This document shows positions 1-8,734 of a stretch of DNA of 36,332 nucleotides, in pieces. The notes under the pieces were generated by a model. It ran no database searches. It saw nothing but the letters and a program-made list of their open reading frames with translations, and was not told where the DNA came from. This DNA comes from Clostridia bacterium (lineage in GTDB: Bacteria; Bacillota; Clostridia; Oscillospirales; CAG-272): NCBI GenBank assembly GCA_017547545.1, contig JAFYPJ010000066.1, forward strand, positions 1-36,332, read 5' to 3'. A program made the position numbers and the translations under genes. Within the stretch, counting starts at the first letter, position 1; each line of letters begins with the position of its first letter.

Positions 1-3000
1 ATACCACAGCAACAGTAACGGTTCCCTCGTCACTGTATTTAACGGTATATTCATTAAGAGAGTTAAGCACACCTTTAGCGGTAAAGGCTTTGGCGTCAGG
101 TGCTCTCTTAACCTCTCCCGCGGTGGAATACTCACCGTAAGCAGTACGGATCACTTTAACATCCTCAAGATTTGAAACTGTGAGCTGCAAACCGTTTTCT
201 GTGAATTCAGGCTCGGTTACAGTCATAATAACAGTTATAAACTTATAATCTCTTGTAGAATCATTGTATCTTACACATACCGTATAAATACCCGCTTCGG
301 GAAGAATATAGCTGTAATCATGCTTTGAACCGATCTTATTTTTTGTAATCTGAACCAAAGCATTACTGCGAAGCTCGGTATAATTATCATACTCTCCCTT
401 GGCAATGAAATAGTCCTTGACACCGTAAAGATTCTTTACGGTAAGAGTAAGTCCTTTTGTTACTGTTTCCTGCTCCATGTCGGCAAGGTCAAGAGTATAA
501 ATAAATTCTTCACCGTTATGATACTTGATCCAAAAGGAATATACACCGCCCTCGGTCATGGGAATGGCGGCAATATTGTTTTCGGATAATTTGGATATCG
601 CAGTGGCATTAAGAGTAACACAGCCCTGTGCCGCTTTGATTTCACCAGCTATGGAATATTCACCCAACGCATAGCGGATATACTTGATATTGTCCGTTTT
701 TGTTATCAAAATATTATATCCGTCAATACTTAGTTCGGGATCTAAAAGAGTTGGTATGACCTCTGTCTCGGAGTAACTGCAATCAACACAGATTCGTTCC
801 ATTTTACCCTCTGTGGAGGATGTAGCAGGAATTATTACTTTCCATTCTCCCATTGTATGAGGAAGTTTACTGTAATTTAATATACGGGTATTCGAGTTAC
901 CGCAACCGTATTCACAATAAGCTGTTTCTGTTCCGTTATTTGTGCAGGTTGCATCGTTATTATAGGTATAACGGGCATACTTGTGATCAACCTTAGAATC
1001 AGGTACAGTATAAACACACACAGACTTACAACGGGTACAAACCCCATATTTTGTTCCGTCCTTTGTACATGTGGCATCGTTATTATAGGTGTATTCAGAA
1101 CACGAATGGCCTTTAGCCGTACCCTTTGACACAACTGTATCGGTTGTTCCGCAGCCGTAATAACAGTATCCCGTCTTGGTACCGTCCTTTGTACATGTAG
1201 CATCGTTATTATACACATAGCTTATAAAATAATGAACTTTCAAACCTTCTATAACTACCGTATCATATACACCGCATCCGTAATCGCAGTAGGCAGTTGC
1301 GGTACAGTTGGTAGTACAGTTGCCGTCATTGTTGCTGACATAGTTTGTGAAGGAATGAATATCACAAATATAGGCATAAGGAATCGAATGTTCTATAGCA
1401 TAAGTTTCTGCATAAGAGCCCTTATAACAATAAATAGTAAGCTTAGGGGTATTATTAAATGCATTGTCTGCAATACTTGTAACACTTGCGGGGATGGTTA
1501 CCCGTGTTAATGATGTACAGTTGGTAAATACATTACTGTGAATTGCAGTTACACTATCGGGAATAGATAGCGTTTTCAAAGCGGAACAGTTATAAAACAA
1601 AGCACCGTAAAGTGTTTCAATACCATCGGGGATATTAACTGAATTAAGGAATTTGCAGTTATAGAAAGCACCGTAACCTATACCTCTGACACTTGGGGGT
1701 ATATAAAGATCTCTTATCGAGCTCTCACCGGAGAAGGCATAATCTGCAATACATTTTGTATTACGGCTTAGTTTTCCAAACTCAGAGTAAGAATGCTTCC
1801 ACTCATATATACCGATAAAATAGTTTTCAATATATATAGAGACCGTTTCCGAATCCAACATATTATCTAGAAAGGGTGTTCCTTCAAAAACATAAGAACC
1901 GAATCTGACAATATTATCCGAAACATCTACATTTTTTAAAGAACTGCAGTCTTCAAATGCAGCTGAATAAAGTTCGGTAACCGAATCGGGTATATCGATA
2001 CTTTCAAGCGAAGAACATCCGGCAAATGCACAACTGCCAATTATCTTTACACCGTAGCCAATTTCAACATTTTTCAAATTACGACAGATAAAGAATGCAT
2101 CACCGCTAATATATTCCACACTGCCGGGAATCGAAATGCTCTCAATAGCGGAACCGGCCAAAGCTCCATAGCCTAATTCTATTAAAGAATCGGGTAAATT
2201 AACATTTATTAAATTTTCGCAATATGAAAAAGCATCATAGTCGATTATTTTCAAATTCTCGCAAAAATTTATACTTTTCAACGATGATTTATAAAAAGCA
2301 TAGCCGTTTATCTTTGTAACACTTTCGGATAGATTTACCGTTTCAAGATATTTATTAAGTATAAATGAAGCATATCCGAGTTCTTTAATGTTATCGGGAA
2401 TGGTATATTCTGTTTGAGTTTTTCCGCCGGGGTATGTAACTAATGTAGAAGTGAGCTTATTTATAAGCACTCCGTCAACGCTTGAATATACTTGATTGTT
2501 CGGATCAACATTGATTTCTGTTAATGAAAAGCACTCACAAAAAGCTGTTTGGCCTATTTCGGTAACAGTGGCAGGTATATCAATAGATATAATTCCGGAA
2601 TAATAGAATGCACTATCTTCTATAACCGTAAGCGAATCGTTTAAAAAAACATCATGCAGATTAGGACACCAAGCAAAAGCATATTTACCTACTGATAATA
2701 CAGAGCTTGAAAATGTAACACTTGAAAGATTTTCACACTCATAAAAGGCATTACTGCCAATTGAGGTTACACTATCCCCCATAGTTACCGATGTTAAACC
2801 GTTACATCCGCTAAAGGCATTACTGCCAATTGAGGTTACACTATCCCCCATAGTTACCGATGTTAAACCGTTACATCCGCTAAAGGCATAATCGCCAACA
2901 GATTTCACATTATCTCCTATTATTACAGATGTTATAGAACTACATCCTGCAAATGCATACTTCCTTATAACCTCAATATCACCGGGAATAACAAGCTCAG

Positions 3001-3844
3001 TTATTTTTTTACCGTTAAGTAAAATATCAACATCTCCCGATAAGGGATTGGAACCAACACTTTCTAAAGAACACCATGCAGAAAGATCGGATAAATTCAC
3101 CTCTTTCAATAATGTACATTCAGTGAATGTATATTCTCCTATGCTTTTAACAGTACTGCTGATAGATATAGCTTTAAGATTGTAACAATTACGAAATACA
3201 CTATCTCCTATATGGGTTACACCATCCTCAACAATCACTTCTTTTATCAAGGAACGGCGCGAATACCATGGAATGGTAATATATTGGGTATATTTAGAAT
3301 AATAATAATCCTTCATCCTACCTTTTCCCGATATGGTAAGAGTACCCTTGTCATCAAGCCTGTAATAAACATTTTTACCGCATTCACCCATTATAATTAT
3401 ATCAAGATATTCCGCGGTTATCCCATTATTTTCGGCATAAGATGCAGCATAGGAGCCGTAATTACATTTCAGGGTAAAATATTCGTTTATATAAAAAGCA
3501 TCCTCATCTATCTCGGTTACGCTGTTGGGAATAATTATGCTCTCTATCATCTTACATTCGGACAAAATTCCGCCTGCAATATTCTGAGCACCCTCCCCGA
3601 TCTCAACATATTTCACAAAGGAGGCATATGTATACCAATAATCATAAGCCGAAGGCGCAACCATTCTTCCCTCTCCGCTTATAACAAGAGTGCCGTTGCT
3701 CTTACTGAAGCTCCAGTTCAACTCTCCAAAATATCCCGATGCGGATATTTCTTGCTCCTCGGCGGATATGCAAAGAGTCAGCAGGCTCATCATTAAGAGT
3801 ATAACTGCTACAATTACAGCTGATTTTATAAATCCTCTTTTCAT
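1..3844 (-). CDS. Exported BspA-like leucine-rich repeat mosaic protein, C-terminus outside window
   Basis: One uninterrupted frame runs from an ATG at 3844 past the left edge: 1281 codons with no stop, so the protein is partial at its C-terminus. The start is fixed by GGAGGT at 3854-3849, four bases upstream. Residues 1-28 form a signal peptide with a basic start, a long hydrophobic core and a CISA/EE-like cleavage site. Residues about 60-820 are BspA/Treponema-type LRR_5 repeats of about 23 residues, with cores such as SVTSIGSNAF and NLSSVTF. Residues about 825-1025 are Cys-rich modules (NNDATC...DGTK...YC..GCG). Residues about 1030 to the edge hold three copies of a beta module centred on GEYSTAGEVKRAP. 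No anchor is visible, but one could lie beyond the edge. LRR_5 proteins are usually surface adhesins or host/polymer binders; the ligand here is unknown. One LRR unit is exactly duplicated. Confidence 0.9.
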   Translation of the reverse strand, partial: MKRGFIKSAVIVAVILLMMSLLTLCISAEEQEISASGYFGELNWSFSKSNGTLVISGEGRMVAPSAYDYWYTYASFVKYVEIGEGAQNIAGGILSECKMIESIIIPNSVTEIDEDAFYINEYFTLKCNYGSYAASYAENNGITAEYLDIIIMGECGKNVYYRLDDKGTLTISGKGRMKDYYYSKYTQYITIPWYSRRSLIKEVIVEDGVTHIGDSVFRNCYNLKAISISSTVKSIGEYTFTECTLLKEVNLSDLSAWCSLESVGSNPLSGDVDILLNGKKITELVIPGDIEVIRKYAFAGCSSITSVIIGDNVKSVGDYAFSGCNGLTSVTMGDSVTSIGSNAFSGCNGLTSVTMGDSVTSIGSNAFYECENLSSVTFSSSVLSVGKYAFAWCPNLHDVFLNDSLTVIEDSAFYYSGIISIDIPATVTEIGQTAFCECFSLTEINVDPNNQVYSSVDGVLINKLTSTLVTYPGGKTQTEYTIPDNIKELGYASFILNKYLETVNLSESVTKINGYAFYKSSLKSINFCENLKIIDYDAFSYCENLINVNLPDSLIELGYGALAGSAIESISIPGSVEYISGDAFFICRNLKNVEIGYGVKIIGSCAFAGCSSLESIDIPDSVTELYSAAFEDCSSLKNVDVSDNIVRFGSYVFEGTPFLDNMLDSETVSIYIENYFIGIYEWKHSYSEFGKLSRNTKCIADYAFSGESSIRDLYIPPSVRGIGYGAFYNCKFLNSVNIPDGIETLYGALFYNCSALKTLSIPDSVTAIHSNVFTNCTSLTRVTIPASVTSIADNAFNNTPKLTIYCYKGSYAETYAIEHSIPYAYICDIHSFTNYVSNNDGNCTTNCTATAYCDYGCGVYDTVVIEGLKVHYFISYVYNNDATCTKDGTKTGYCYYGCGTTDTVVSKGTAKGHSCSEYTYNNDATCTKDGTKYGVCTRCKSVCVYTVPDSKVDHKYARYTYNNDATCTNNGTETAYCEYGCGNSNTRILNYSKLPHTMGEWKVIIPATSSTEGKMERICVDCSYSETEVIPTLLDPELSIDGYNILITKTDNIKYIRYALGEYSIAGEIKAAQGCVTLNATAISKLSENNIAAIPMTEGGVYSFWIKYHNGEEFIYTLDLADMEQETVTKGLTLTVKNLYGVKDYFIAKGEYDNYTELRSNALVQITKNKIGSKHDYSYILPEAGIYTVCVRYNDSTRDYKFITVIMTVTEPEFTENGLQLTVSNLEDVKVIRTAYGEYSTAGEVKRAPDAKAFTAKGVLNSLNEYTVKYSDEGTVTVAVV
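2744..2889 (-). repeat. Exact 69-bp tandem duplication of one LRR unit
   Basis: Bases 2744-2820 are identical to 2813-2889, a period of 69 bp or 23 codons, with no mismatch. It encodes two consecutive identical repeats containing GCNGLTSVTMGDSV and TSIGSNAF. The period equals the LRR_5 unit and keeps the frame. The neighbouring repeats differ at many positions, so this copy must be very recent. Confidence 0.95.
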
Positions 3845-3858
3845 AATTACCTCCATAG

Positions 3859-3886
3859 ATATGTTATTATCTACATTATAACATAT
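3859..3886. promoter_or_regulatory. Inverted repeat overlapping the -10 box, candidate operator
   Basis: ATATGTTAT (3859-3867) and ATAACATAT (3878-3886) are perfect 9-bp inverted arms around a 10-nt centre. The repeat covers the -10 box and the transcription start region of the LRR gene. The symmetry and position suit a dimeric repressor site. It is very A+T-rich, so a chance palindrome is possible. Confidence 0.35.
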
Positions 3887-3903
3887 AAAGCATTATTTGT
3901 AAA
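3875..3903 (-). promoter_or_regulatory. Sigma-A promoter of the left-edge LRR gene
   Basis: On the minus strand TTTACA (3903-3898) is followed by a 17-nt spacer and TATAAT (3880-3875), 31 bases upstream of the start codon at 3844. The -10 box overlaps a perfect inverted repeat that is listed separately. Confidence 0.75.
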
Positions 3904-4048
3904 CGGTCTATATTTCGTGTTAAGCGGCAAGTTGCCGCCCACAATTTTGCCTTGAATTTTTGTGATTAACCTATTTTTAAATCTCACTAAGTGAATAATT
4001 TCCTATACAGTAAAACAACCCCGAATTAAAATTTGTGATTATTGATAT

Positions 4049-7000
4049 TTACTTTATCTGATCGTAAGACATAAAGATCTTTGCCGCCTGAGCACGGGTT
4101 ACGGTCATTTGAGGTGAAAGTGTAAGTATATTGGCATTTGTAGAGCTAAGCAACTTTGCACCCACAGCCCATTCACAGGCATCCTTTGACCAACTGCTGA
4201 TACTTTCAACATCACTGTAATCCGAAAGATCTGCCTTTTCGGTAGTATCAATTCCGTTTTTATCTGCATATCTGTAGAAAAGTGTTGCAAGGGATTCTCT
4301 GTTAATATCCATACCAACACCGAATTTACCGTTACCGATACCATTTACATAGCCCATTTCATTAGACCAGATAACAGAGGGACCGTACCAGGACGAAGCG
4401 TCCACATCGCTGAAAACGGTTTCGGTATAAAGTGAGAGGTTGGCACCTGCAACTCTTGCAAGAATAACAACAAACTGTTCACGGGTTAGCTTACCGTCGG
4501 GATTGAACATATTATTGCCAACACCGGTAATATAACCCTTGCCTGCACAGTAGTTTACACCCTCGGCATACCATGCATCATCCGGAACATCTGAGAATTT
4601 TATGCTTGGAACAAGCTTAGGAATTATTTCATTTTCAAGTTCCTGGTTACATACGTTACAGTATTTAACCTTTTCGCCCTCTGATTGCAGGGTTGCTTCT
4701 TTTGTTACAACCCAATCACCCGGTGTATGTCCTTTGGCAGGTACAGAATCGGTATAAGAATCGCCACATTCACAGGTATAACAGATAGTTCCGTCTTTTG
4801 TACAGCTTGATTCTTCAACTACCTCCTCATTGTATACATGCTTGGCATCGGCCGAGCTGCCTTTGTCCTCTATGGTATTACTGTTACCGCAACCGAATTC
4901 ACAGTACGCGGTTTTTGTACCGTCTGCCTTGCAGGTTGCATCATTGTTGGATATATAGTTTTCATATTTATGGTCTGCCGTGGGGATAACAGCGTTATAG
5001 CTATAGGCACATACAGTACAAACATATGTACCCTCACCCTCGGTGGAACAGGTAGGCTCTAAAGTTACATTAAGCTTATAATCATGCTCCTTTACGGGAA
5101 CAGAATCAAGATAGAACTCTCCGCATTCACAAATATAACGAGTCAAGCCTGTTTCGGTGCAGCTGGCTTCTTTTTCAACGATCTGCTCGCTGTATACATG
5201 CTTTACATAATCAGAGCTGCCTTCGTCGGTTACGGTATCTGTTGCTCCGCAACCAAACTTACAATATGCTGTTTTGGTTCCGTCTGTACCGCAGGTTGCA
5301 TCATTGTTTGATACATATTTTTCATACTTATGGTCAACTGTGGAAAGAGTATCATTATAACTGTAAGAGCATAAAGTACAAATATATGCACCTTCTCCCT
5401 CGGCGAAGCAGGTAGGCTCGGTAATTATTTCAAGCTTATAATCATGACGCCTGGAATCAGGTTCTGTGATTGTATTAGTTTTTCCGCAACCGTTATCACA
5501 ATATGCTGTCATTGTACCGTCTTCTGTACAGTTTCCGTCATTATTGCTTGTATATTGGGTGAACACACATTCGCGACAGAAATACTCAACGGGAATAGAA
5601 TTTGCCTTTGCATATATGTCTGCAGGAGAATCTGCGCAGGTGATTATTGTAAGCAAAGGACAGTTTTTAAAGGTATTGTCACCAACAGCACTGTCATGCA
5701 CGGTAACAAAGGCCAAATTCGAACAATCTGCAAACGCATAATCGCCTACACTGTATGCACCCGAAGGAATATTTACAGAACTTATGAGGCCGCATCTGTT
5801 AAAAGCAGATTCACCGATATTTTTAATATTTGCACCTAAGGTAAGTGCTTCAATTGAACCGCAGCTTTCAAAAGCAGAAACACCTATTTGAGTTACAGCA
5901 TCAGGTAATGAAGCATTTTTTAATTTACCGCAGAAATAAAACGCATAGTCATCAATTTCGGTTAATGCGGCAGGAAAATTGATGTTAACCAATTCATAGC
6001 ATTTTGAAAATGCCGATTTACCGATAGCGGTTATATTATTACCCAATGTTACGCTTTCAAGAGATGTGCAGCTTGCAAAAGTTTTGTCTGATATTATACC
6101 AATAGATTCGGGAACAACTACTTCTTTAAAACTGCTGCATTTTTCAAATGCAGAAACACCTATATATGTTAATGAATCGGGAAGCTCCAATTCACCTACG
6201 GCAACACAGTTATAGAAGGCTGAATTGCCTATCCTTTGAACATTTTTACCCAAATATAGCATTTTAATTGCTCTGCACTGTTCAAAAGCATAGTTGCCTA
6301 TACCGACAAGGGTATCGGGAAGAGTGATAGATTCAATATTATAACAGCATGCAAATGCATAATCTCCAACGGTTACAACATTGTTACCTATTTCAACCTC
6401 GCAAAGAGAGGTACACCACTCAAAGGCGGATTCACCTATTGTAATTACGCTGTTTGGGATTGTTACTTTTTTAATGCCGTAACTGTGGGAAAAAGCATAG
6501 TCCGCAATACAAACAGTTCCTGCCTTGATTTCATAAGAGCTACCTTGGATTTTTGCACCGGAAATCAGGTGGTTGTTTATGTAAAGAACACCGTTATCCC
6601 AATTAGCCTCGTTATTATACAAAGCTGTTTGGTAAAAAGAGTTGTCCCCTATGTCGGTTACCGTATCGGGTATAGAAATGCTGTTAAGGTTTCCGCAAGC
6701 ATCAAAGGCATTATCCCCTATTCTTTTTACACCGTTGGGCAAAACAACTCCATCTATAAAATAGCAGCAAGAAAATGCATAATCGCCAATGCTTGTTACA
6801 CCCGGTTCGATTACCAAAGATTTGATATTAAAACCGTTACTTTGAAAGGGGCTGTCCGATAGATCATAATCATACATATCCCCTGTTCCGGAAACGGTAA
6901 GTACACCTACGGAATCAAGTGTCCATACAAGGTCATCTCCGCAGATTCCGGACACTTCTGCTGCAAAAACAGAAATTCCGCTTAACGGCAGTGCTGATAA

Positions 7001-7051
7001 AACTATAACTAAAGTGAGAATCAATGATAAAAGTTTTTTATTATTCCTCAT
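4049..7051 (-). CDS. Exported LRR_5 protein with Cys-rich modules and three C-terminal SLH domains
   Basis: 1000 residues from the ATG at 7051, chosen because AGGAGG (7062-7057) lies five bases upstream and the next residues form a signal peptide (MRNNKKLLSLILTLVIVLSA, cut near VFAAE). An in-frame ATG 13 codons earlier lacks this. Residues about 55-490 are BspA-type LRR_5 repeats. Residues about 495-813 are alternating Cys-rich modules: an NNDATC type with C..GCG and an EPTC type with CxxC. Residues about 815-1000 are three S-layer homology domains (FSDVPDDAWYAEGV; FSDVDASSWYG; a degenerate YSDVESISSW). SLH triplets bind pyruvylated secondary wall polymer, so this is a wall-anchored surface protein; the GT4-CsaB gene in this window could supply that modification. 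It shares LRRs and Cys modules with the left-edge protein. It has its own promoter despite the close upstream gene. Confidence 0.93.
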   Translation of the reverse strand: MRNNKKLLSLILTLVIVLSALPLSGISVFAAEVSGICGDDLVWTLDSVGVLTVSGTGDMYDYDLSDSPFQSNGFNIKSLVIEPGVTSIGDYAFSCCYFIDGVVLPNGVKRIGDNAFDACGNLNSISIPDTVTDIGDNSFYQTALYNNEANWDNGVLYINNHLISGAKIQGSSYEIKAGTVCIADYAFSHSYGIKKVTIPNSVITIGESAFEWCTSLCEVEIGNNVVTVGDYAFACCYNIESITLPDTLVGIGNYAFEQCRAIKMLYLGKNVQRIGNSAFYNCVAVGELELPDSLTYIGVSAFEKCSSFKEVVVPESIGIISDKTFASCTSLESVTLGNNITAIGKSAFSKCYELVNINFPAALTEIDDYAFYFCGKLKNASLPDAVTQIGVSAFESCGSIEALTLGANIKNIGESAFNRCGLISSVNIPSGAYSVGDYAFADCSNLAFVTVHDSAVGDNTFKNCPLLTIITCADSPADIYAKANSIPVEYFCRECVFTQYTSNNDGNCTEDGTMTAYCDNGCGKTNTITEPDSRRHDYKLEIITEPTCFAEGEGAYICTLCSYSYNDTLSTVDHKYEKYVSNNDATCGTDGTKTAYCKFGCGATDTVTDEGSSDYVKHVYSEQIVEKEASCTETGLTRYICECGEFYLDSVPVKEHDYKLNVTLEPTCSTEGEGTYVCTVCAYSYNAVIPTADHKYENYISNNDATCKADGTKTAYCEFGCGNSNTIEDKGSSADAKHVYNEEVVEESSCTKDGTICYTCECGDSYTDSVPAKGHTPGDWVVTKEATLQSEGEKVKYCNVCNQELENEIIPKLVPSIKFSDVPDDAWYAEGVNYCAGKGYITGVGNNMFNPDGKLTREQFVVILARVAGANLSLYTETVFSDVDASSWYGPSVIWSNEMGYVNGIGNGKFGVGMDINRESLATLFYRYADKNGIDTTEKADLSDYSDVESISSWSKDACEWAVGAKLLSSTNANILTLSPQMTVTRAQAAKIFMSYDQIK

Positions 7052-7080
7052 ATTATCCTCCTGAAAATCATCGTATAACA

Positions 7081-7109
7081 AGTATAGCATTAAACCGACA
7101 AAAAATCAA
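7081..7109 (-). promoter_or_regulatory. Promoter of the LRR-SLH gene, overlapping the upstream stop codon
   Basis: On the minus strand TTGATT (7109-7104), a 17-nt spacer and TATACT (7086-7081), with a TG one base before the -10 (extended -10). The -35 box overlaps the stop codon of the AlaX gene, so the LRR-SLH gene can be transcribed independently of it. Confidence 0.7.
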
Positions 7110-8251
7110 TCAATATAGAAAAACTTTTCAATATCGCTCTTCTTTGCCTGAACCTTACCCTGATACATATCCCGTCCGCCTCCGCGGGCATTGAATTCAC
7201 GGCGGAATTCGGGGAATTTTTGCGCACTTCCCTCTCCACCTATAACAAAATTGTATCCTTCATCGTCATTTCCACAGAAAACACAAGACATAGCATCGGT
7301 ATATTTTTTAGTTGAAACATCACACAGCTTTACAAGATCGTCAAAGGTAAAATCCTTTACAAAATAAAGATATCCGCCTTTTCCTTCTTTGGCTTCTTCA
7401 ACCTTTTCATTGATAACACTTGCCTTGAAATTACGGTGTTCCTCCTTTAATGATGCAATCTCGCTAAGAAGTCTGTCATAAACAAGGTTCAATTCATACC
7501 TTTTGGAGGAAGCAGCATTGGTAACATAGGTTACCTGCTCGCTTAAAATACCGTAATCTCCGCGGGCACGCCCGCCGCAAAGAACATGAAGTCTGGTACC
7601 GCCCTTATTACTGTAAAAACGGGTAATTTTGATAAGACCTACCTCAGAGGTAGTAGCAACATGGGGCGCACAGCATGCACAAAGGTCTACTCCCTCGATA
7701 TTTACAATACGAACACCTTCTGTAAGGTCTAATTTGCTTCTGTAGTCAAGCTCAACAAGTTCATTTCCTTCGGGATAGATCACGCTTATGGGATGATTAT
7801 CGTCAATTATCTTATTTGCGGTAATTTCGATGATATATATATCTTCTTCGGTAAGCTTGCCGTCTACATCAAAGGTAACTTCATCGTCATTCATATGGAA
7901 GCCTACATTGTTATATCCATACATATCATGAATAATACCCGACAGTATATGCTCACCGGTATGATTCTGCATTCTGTCATATCTGGTTTCCCAATCAATA
8001 AAACATTCAACCTCTATCCCTTCCTCCACGGGAGCCATTGCCTTATGAACAATTTTACCATCAACAAGCTGTGTATCAGCAACACAAACAGATTCTATAA
8101 AACCGTTATCACCCTGCTGACCGCCACCTTCGGGAAAAAATGCTGTTCTATCAAGAATTATATCAAAATATTCTCCGTTTTCCTTGCAGGAAAGCACAGT
8201 TGCGGTGAAATTCATTATATAACTGTCATTTTCGTATATTCTTTCGCTCAT
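7106..8251 (-). CDS. Alanyl-tRNA editing protein, long AlaX type
   Basis: 381 residues. AlaX proteins are free-standing relatives of the AlaRS editing domain that hydrolyse Ser-tRNA(Ala) or Gly-tRNA(Ala) in the cytoplasm and so prevent mistranslation. The zinc and catalytic motifs are visible: HTGEH (H97, H101) and C193-x3-H197 within CACCAPH, with the GGGQQGD loop near residues 42-48 typical of AlaRS/AlaX N-domains. Residues about 230-290 look helical and coiled, and the remainder resembles a DHHA1-like tail, which fits the long AlaX-L class. The ATG at 8251 follows GAGGTG by about five bases. It sits alone between two surface-protein genes with no functional link to either. Confidence 0.9.
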   Translation of the reverse strand: MSERIYENDSYIMNFTATVLSCKENGEYFDIILDRTAFFPEGGGQQGDNGFIESVCVADTQLVDGKIVHKAMAPVEEGIEVECFIDWETRYDRMQNHTGEHILSGIIHDMYGYNNVGFHMNDDEVTFDVDGKLTEEDIYIIEITANKIIDDNHPISVIYPEGNELVELDYRSKLDLTEGVRIVNIEGVDLCACCAPHVATTSEVGLIKITRFYSNKGGTRLHVLCGGRARGDYGILSEQVTYVTNAASSKRYELNLVYDRLLSEIASLKEEHRNFKASVINEKVEEAKEGKGGYLYFVKDFTFDDLVKLCDVSTKKYTDAMSCVFCGNDDEGYNFVIGGEGSAQKFPEFRREFNARGGGRDMYQGKVQAKKSDIEKFFYID

Positions 8252-8279
8252 CTTAACACCTCTTTAATTCGATGTAACA

Positions 8280-8308
8280 ATTTTATCACAAAATCTGTTT
8301 ATAGTCAA
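8280..8308 (-). promoter_or_regulatory. Promoter of the AlaX gene
   Basis: On the minus strand TTGACT (8308-8303), a 17-nt spacer and TAAAAT (8285-8280), 28 bases upstream of the ATG at 8251. Confidence 0.7.
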
Positions 8309-8464
8309 GCGGGAAGGATTTCATACTGCACCCATCCGATCCGGTTTGAAGTTTGTAATAATTTTTCTTTAGTTCCCGAAGTGAAGTGTACAATAAATTT
8401 TAGTTTAGCGAACAGTTTAATGTGACAATATGTCTTAAAATGAGCGATGAGTTACAACCATAAG

Positions 8465-8540
8465 CCTTCTCTGGCAAGAGAAGGTGGCATTGGCAGAAAA
8501 TTAAACTATATTTAAAGATAAATACTTCACCCTGCCAATG
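8465..8540. repeat. REP/MITE-like nested palindrome in the 483-bp gene-free stretch 8252-8734
   Basis: CCTTCTCT (8465-8472) and AGAGAAGG (8477-8484) form an 8-bp hairpin with a GGCA loop. Directly after it, CATTGGCAG (8488-8496) pairs with CTGCCAATG (8532-8540) across an A+T-rich 35-nt centre. This nested layout resembles small palindromic repeats spread through gut Clostridia genomes; I rely on memory for that resemblance. The rest of 8252-8734 holds the AlaX promoter and the terminator at 8674-8701. No credible gene was seen there. Confidence 0.5.
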
Positions 8541-8673
8541 ACGGATGATTAGAACACCACTTTGGGGACAAAAGAAACGCTTTCATCAAACTCCAAGCCC
8601 GATTATTGGCTGCAGGACGGCGCATGCAAACTAATAATTTGAAGATTGATCTGTATATATTATTCGGATATCA

Positions 8674-8701
8674 AAAGCCCATCGGTTTCCCGATGGGCTT
8701 T
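8674..8701 (-). terminator. Terminator of the 1366-residue exported protein gene
   Basis: AAAGCCCATCGG and its exact complement form a 12-bp stem. On the minus strand the loop is GAAA, and the stem ends in TTTT then GATAT. It lies 33 bases past the stop codon at 8735. It is nearly identical to the terminator at 13,077-13,104. Confidence 0.85.
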
Positions 8702-8734
8702 ATTATGGATTCAGTTTTTGAAAAACTTTTAAGC

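Noticed and set aside
877..1218. Minus-strand frame with repeated ITM.HVQRTE-like units
   Set aside because: It is an out-of-frame reading of the Cys-module repeats of the left-edge gene; the repetition is inherited from the real frame.
3212..3796. Plus-strand frame of 194 codons
   Set aside because: It lies inside the left-edge LRR gene on the other strand. The minus frame is continuous for 1281 codons with a signal peptide and repeats.
3926..3945. GCGGC...GCCGC hairpin after the LRR-SLH gene as terminator
   Set aside because: It lies over 100 bases past the stop codon and has no T run on either strand.
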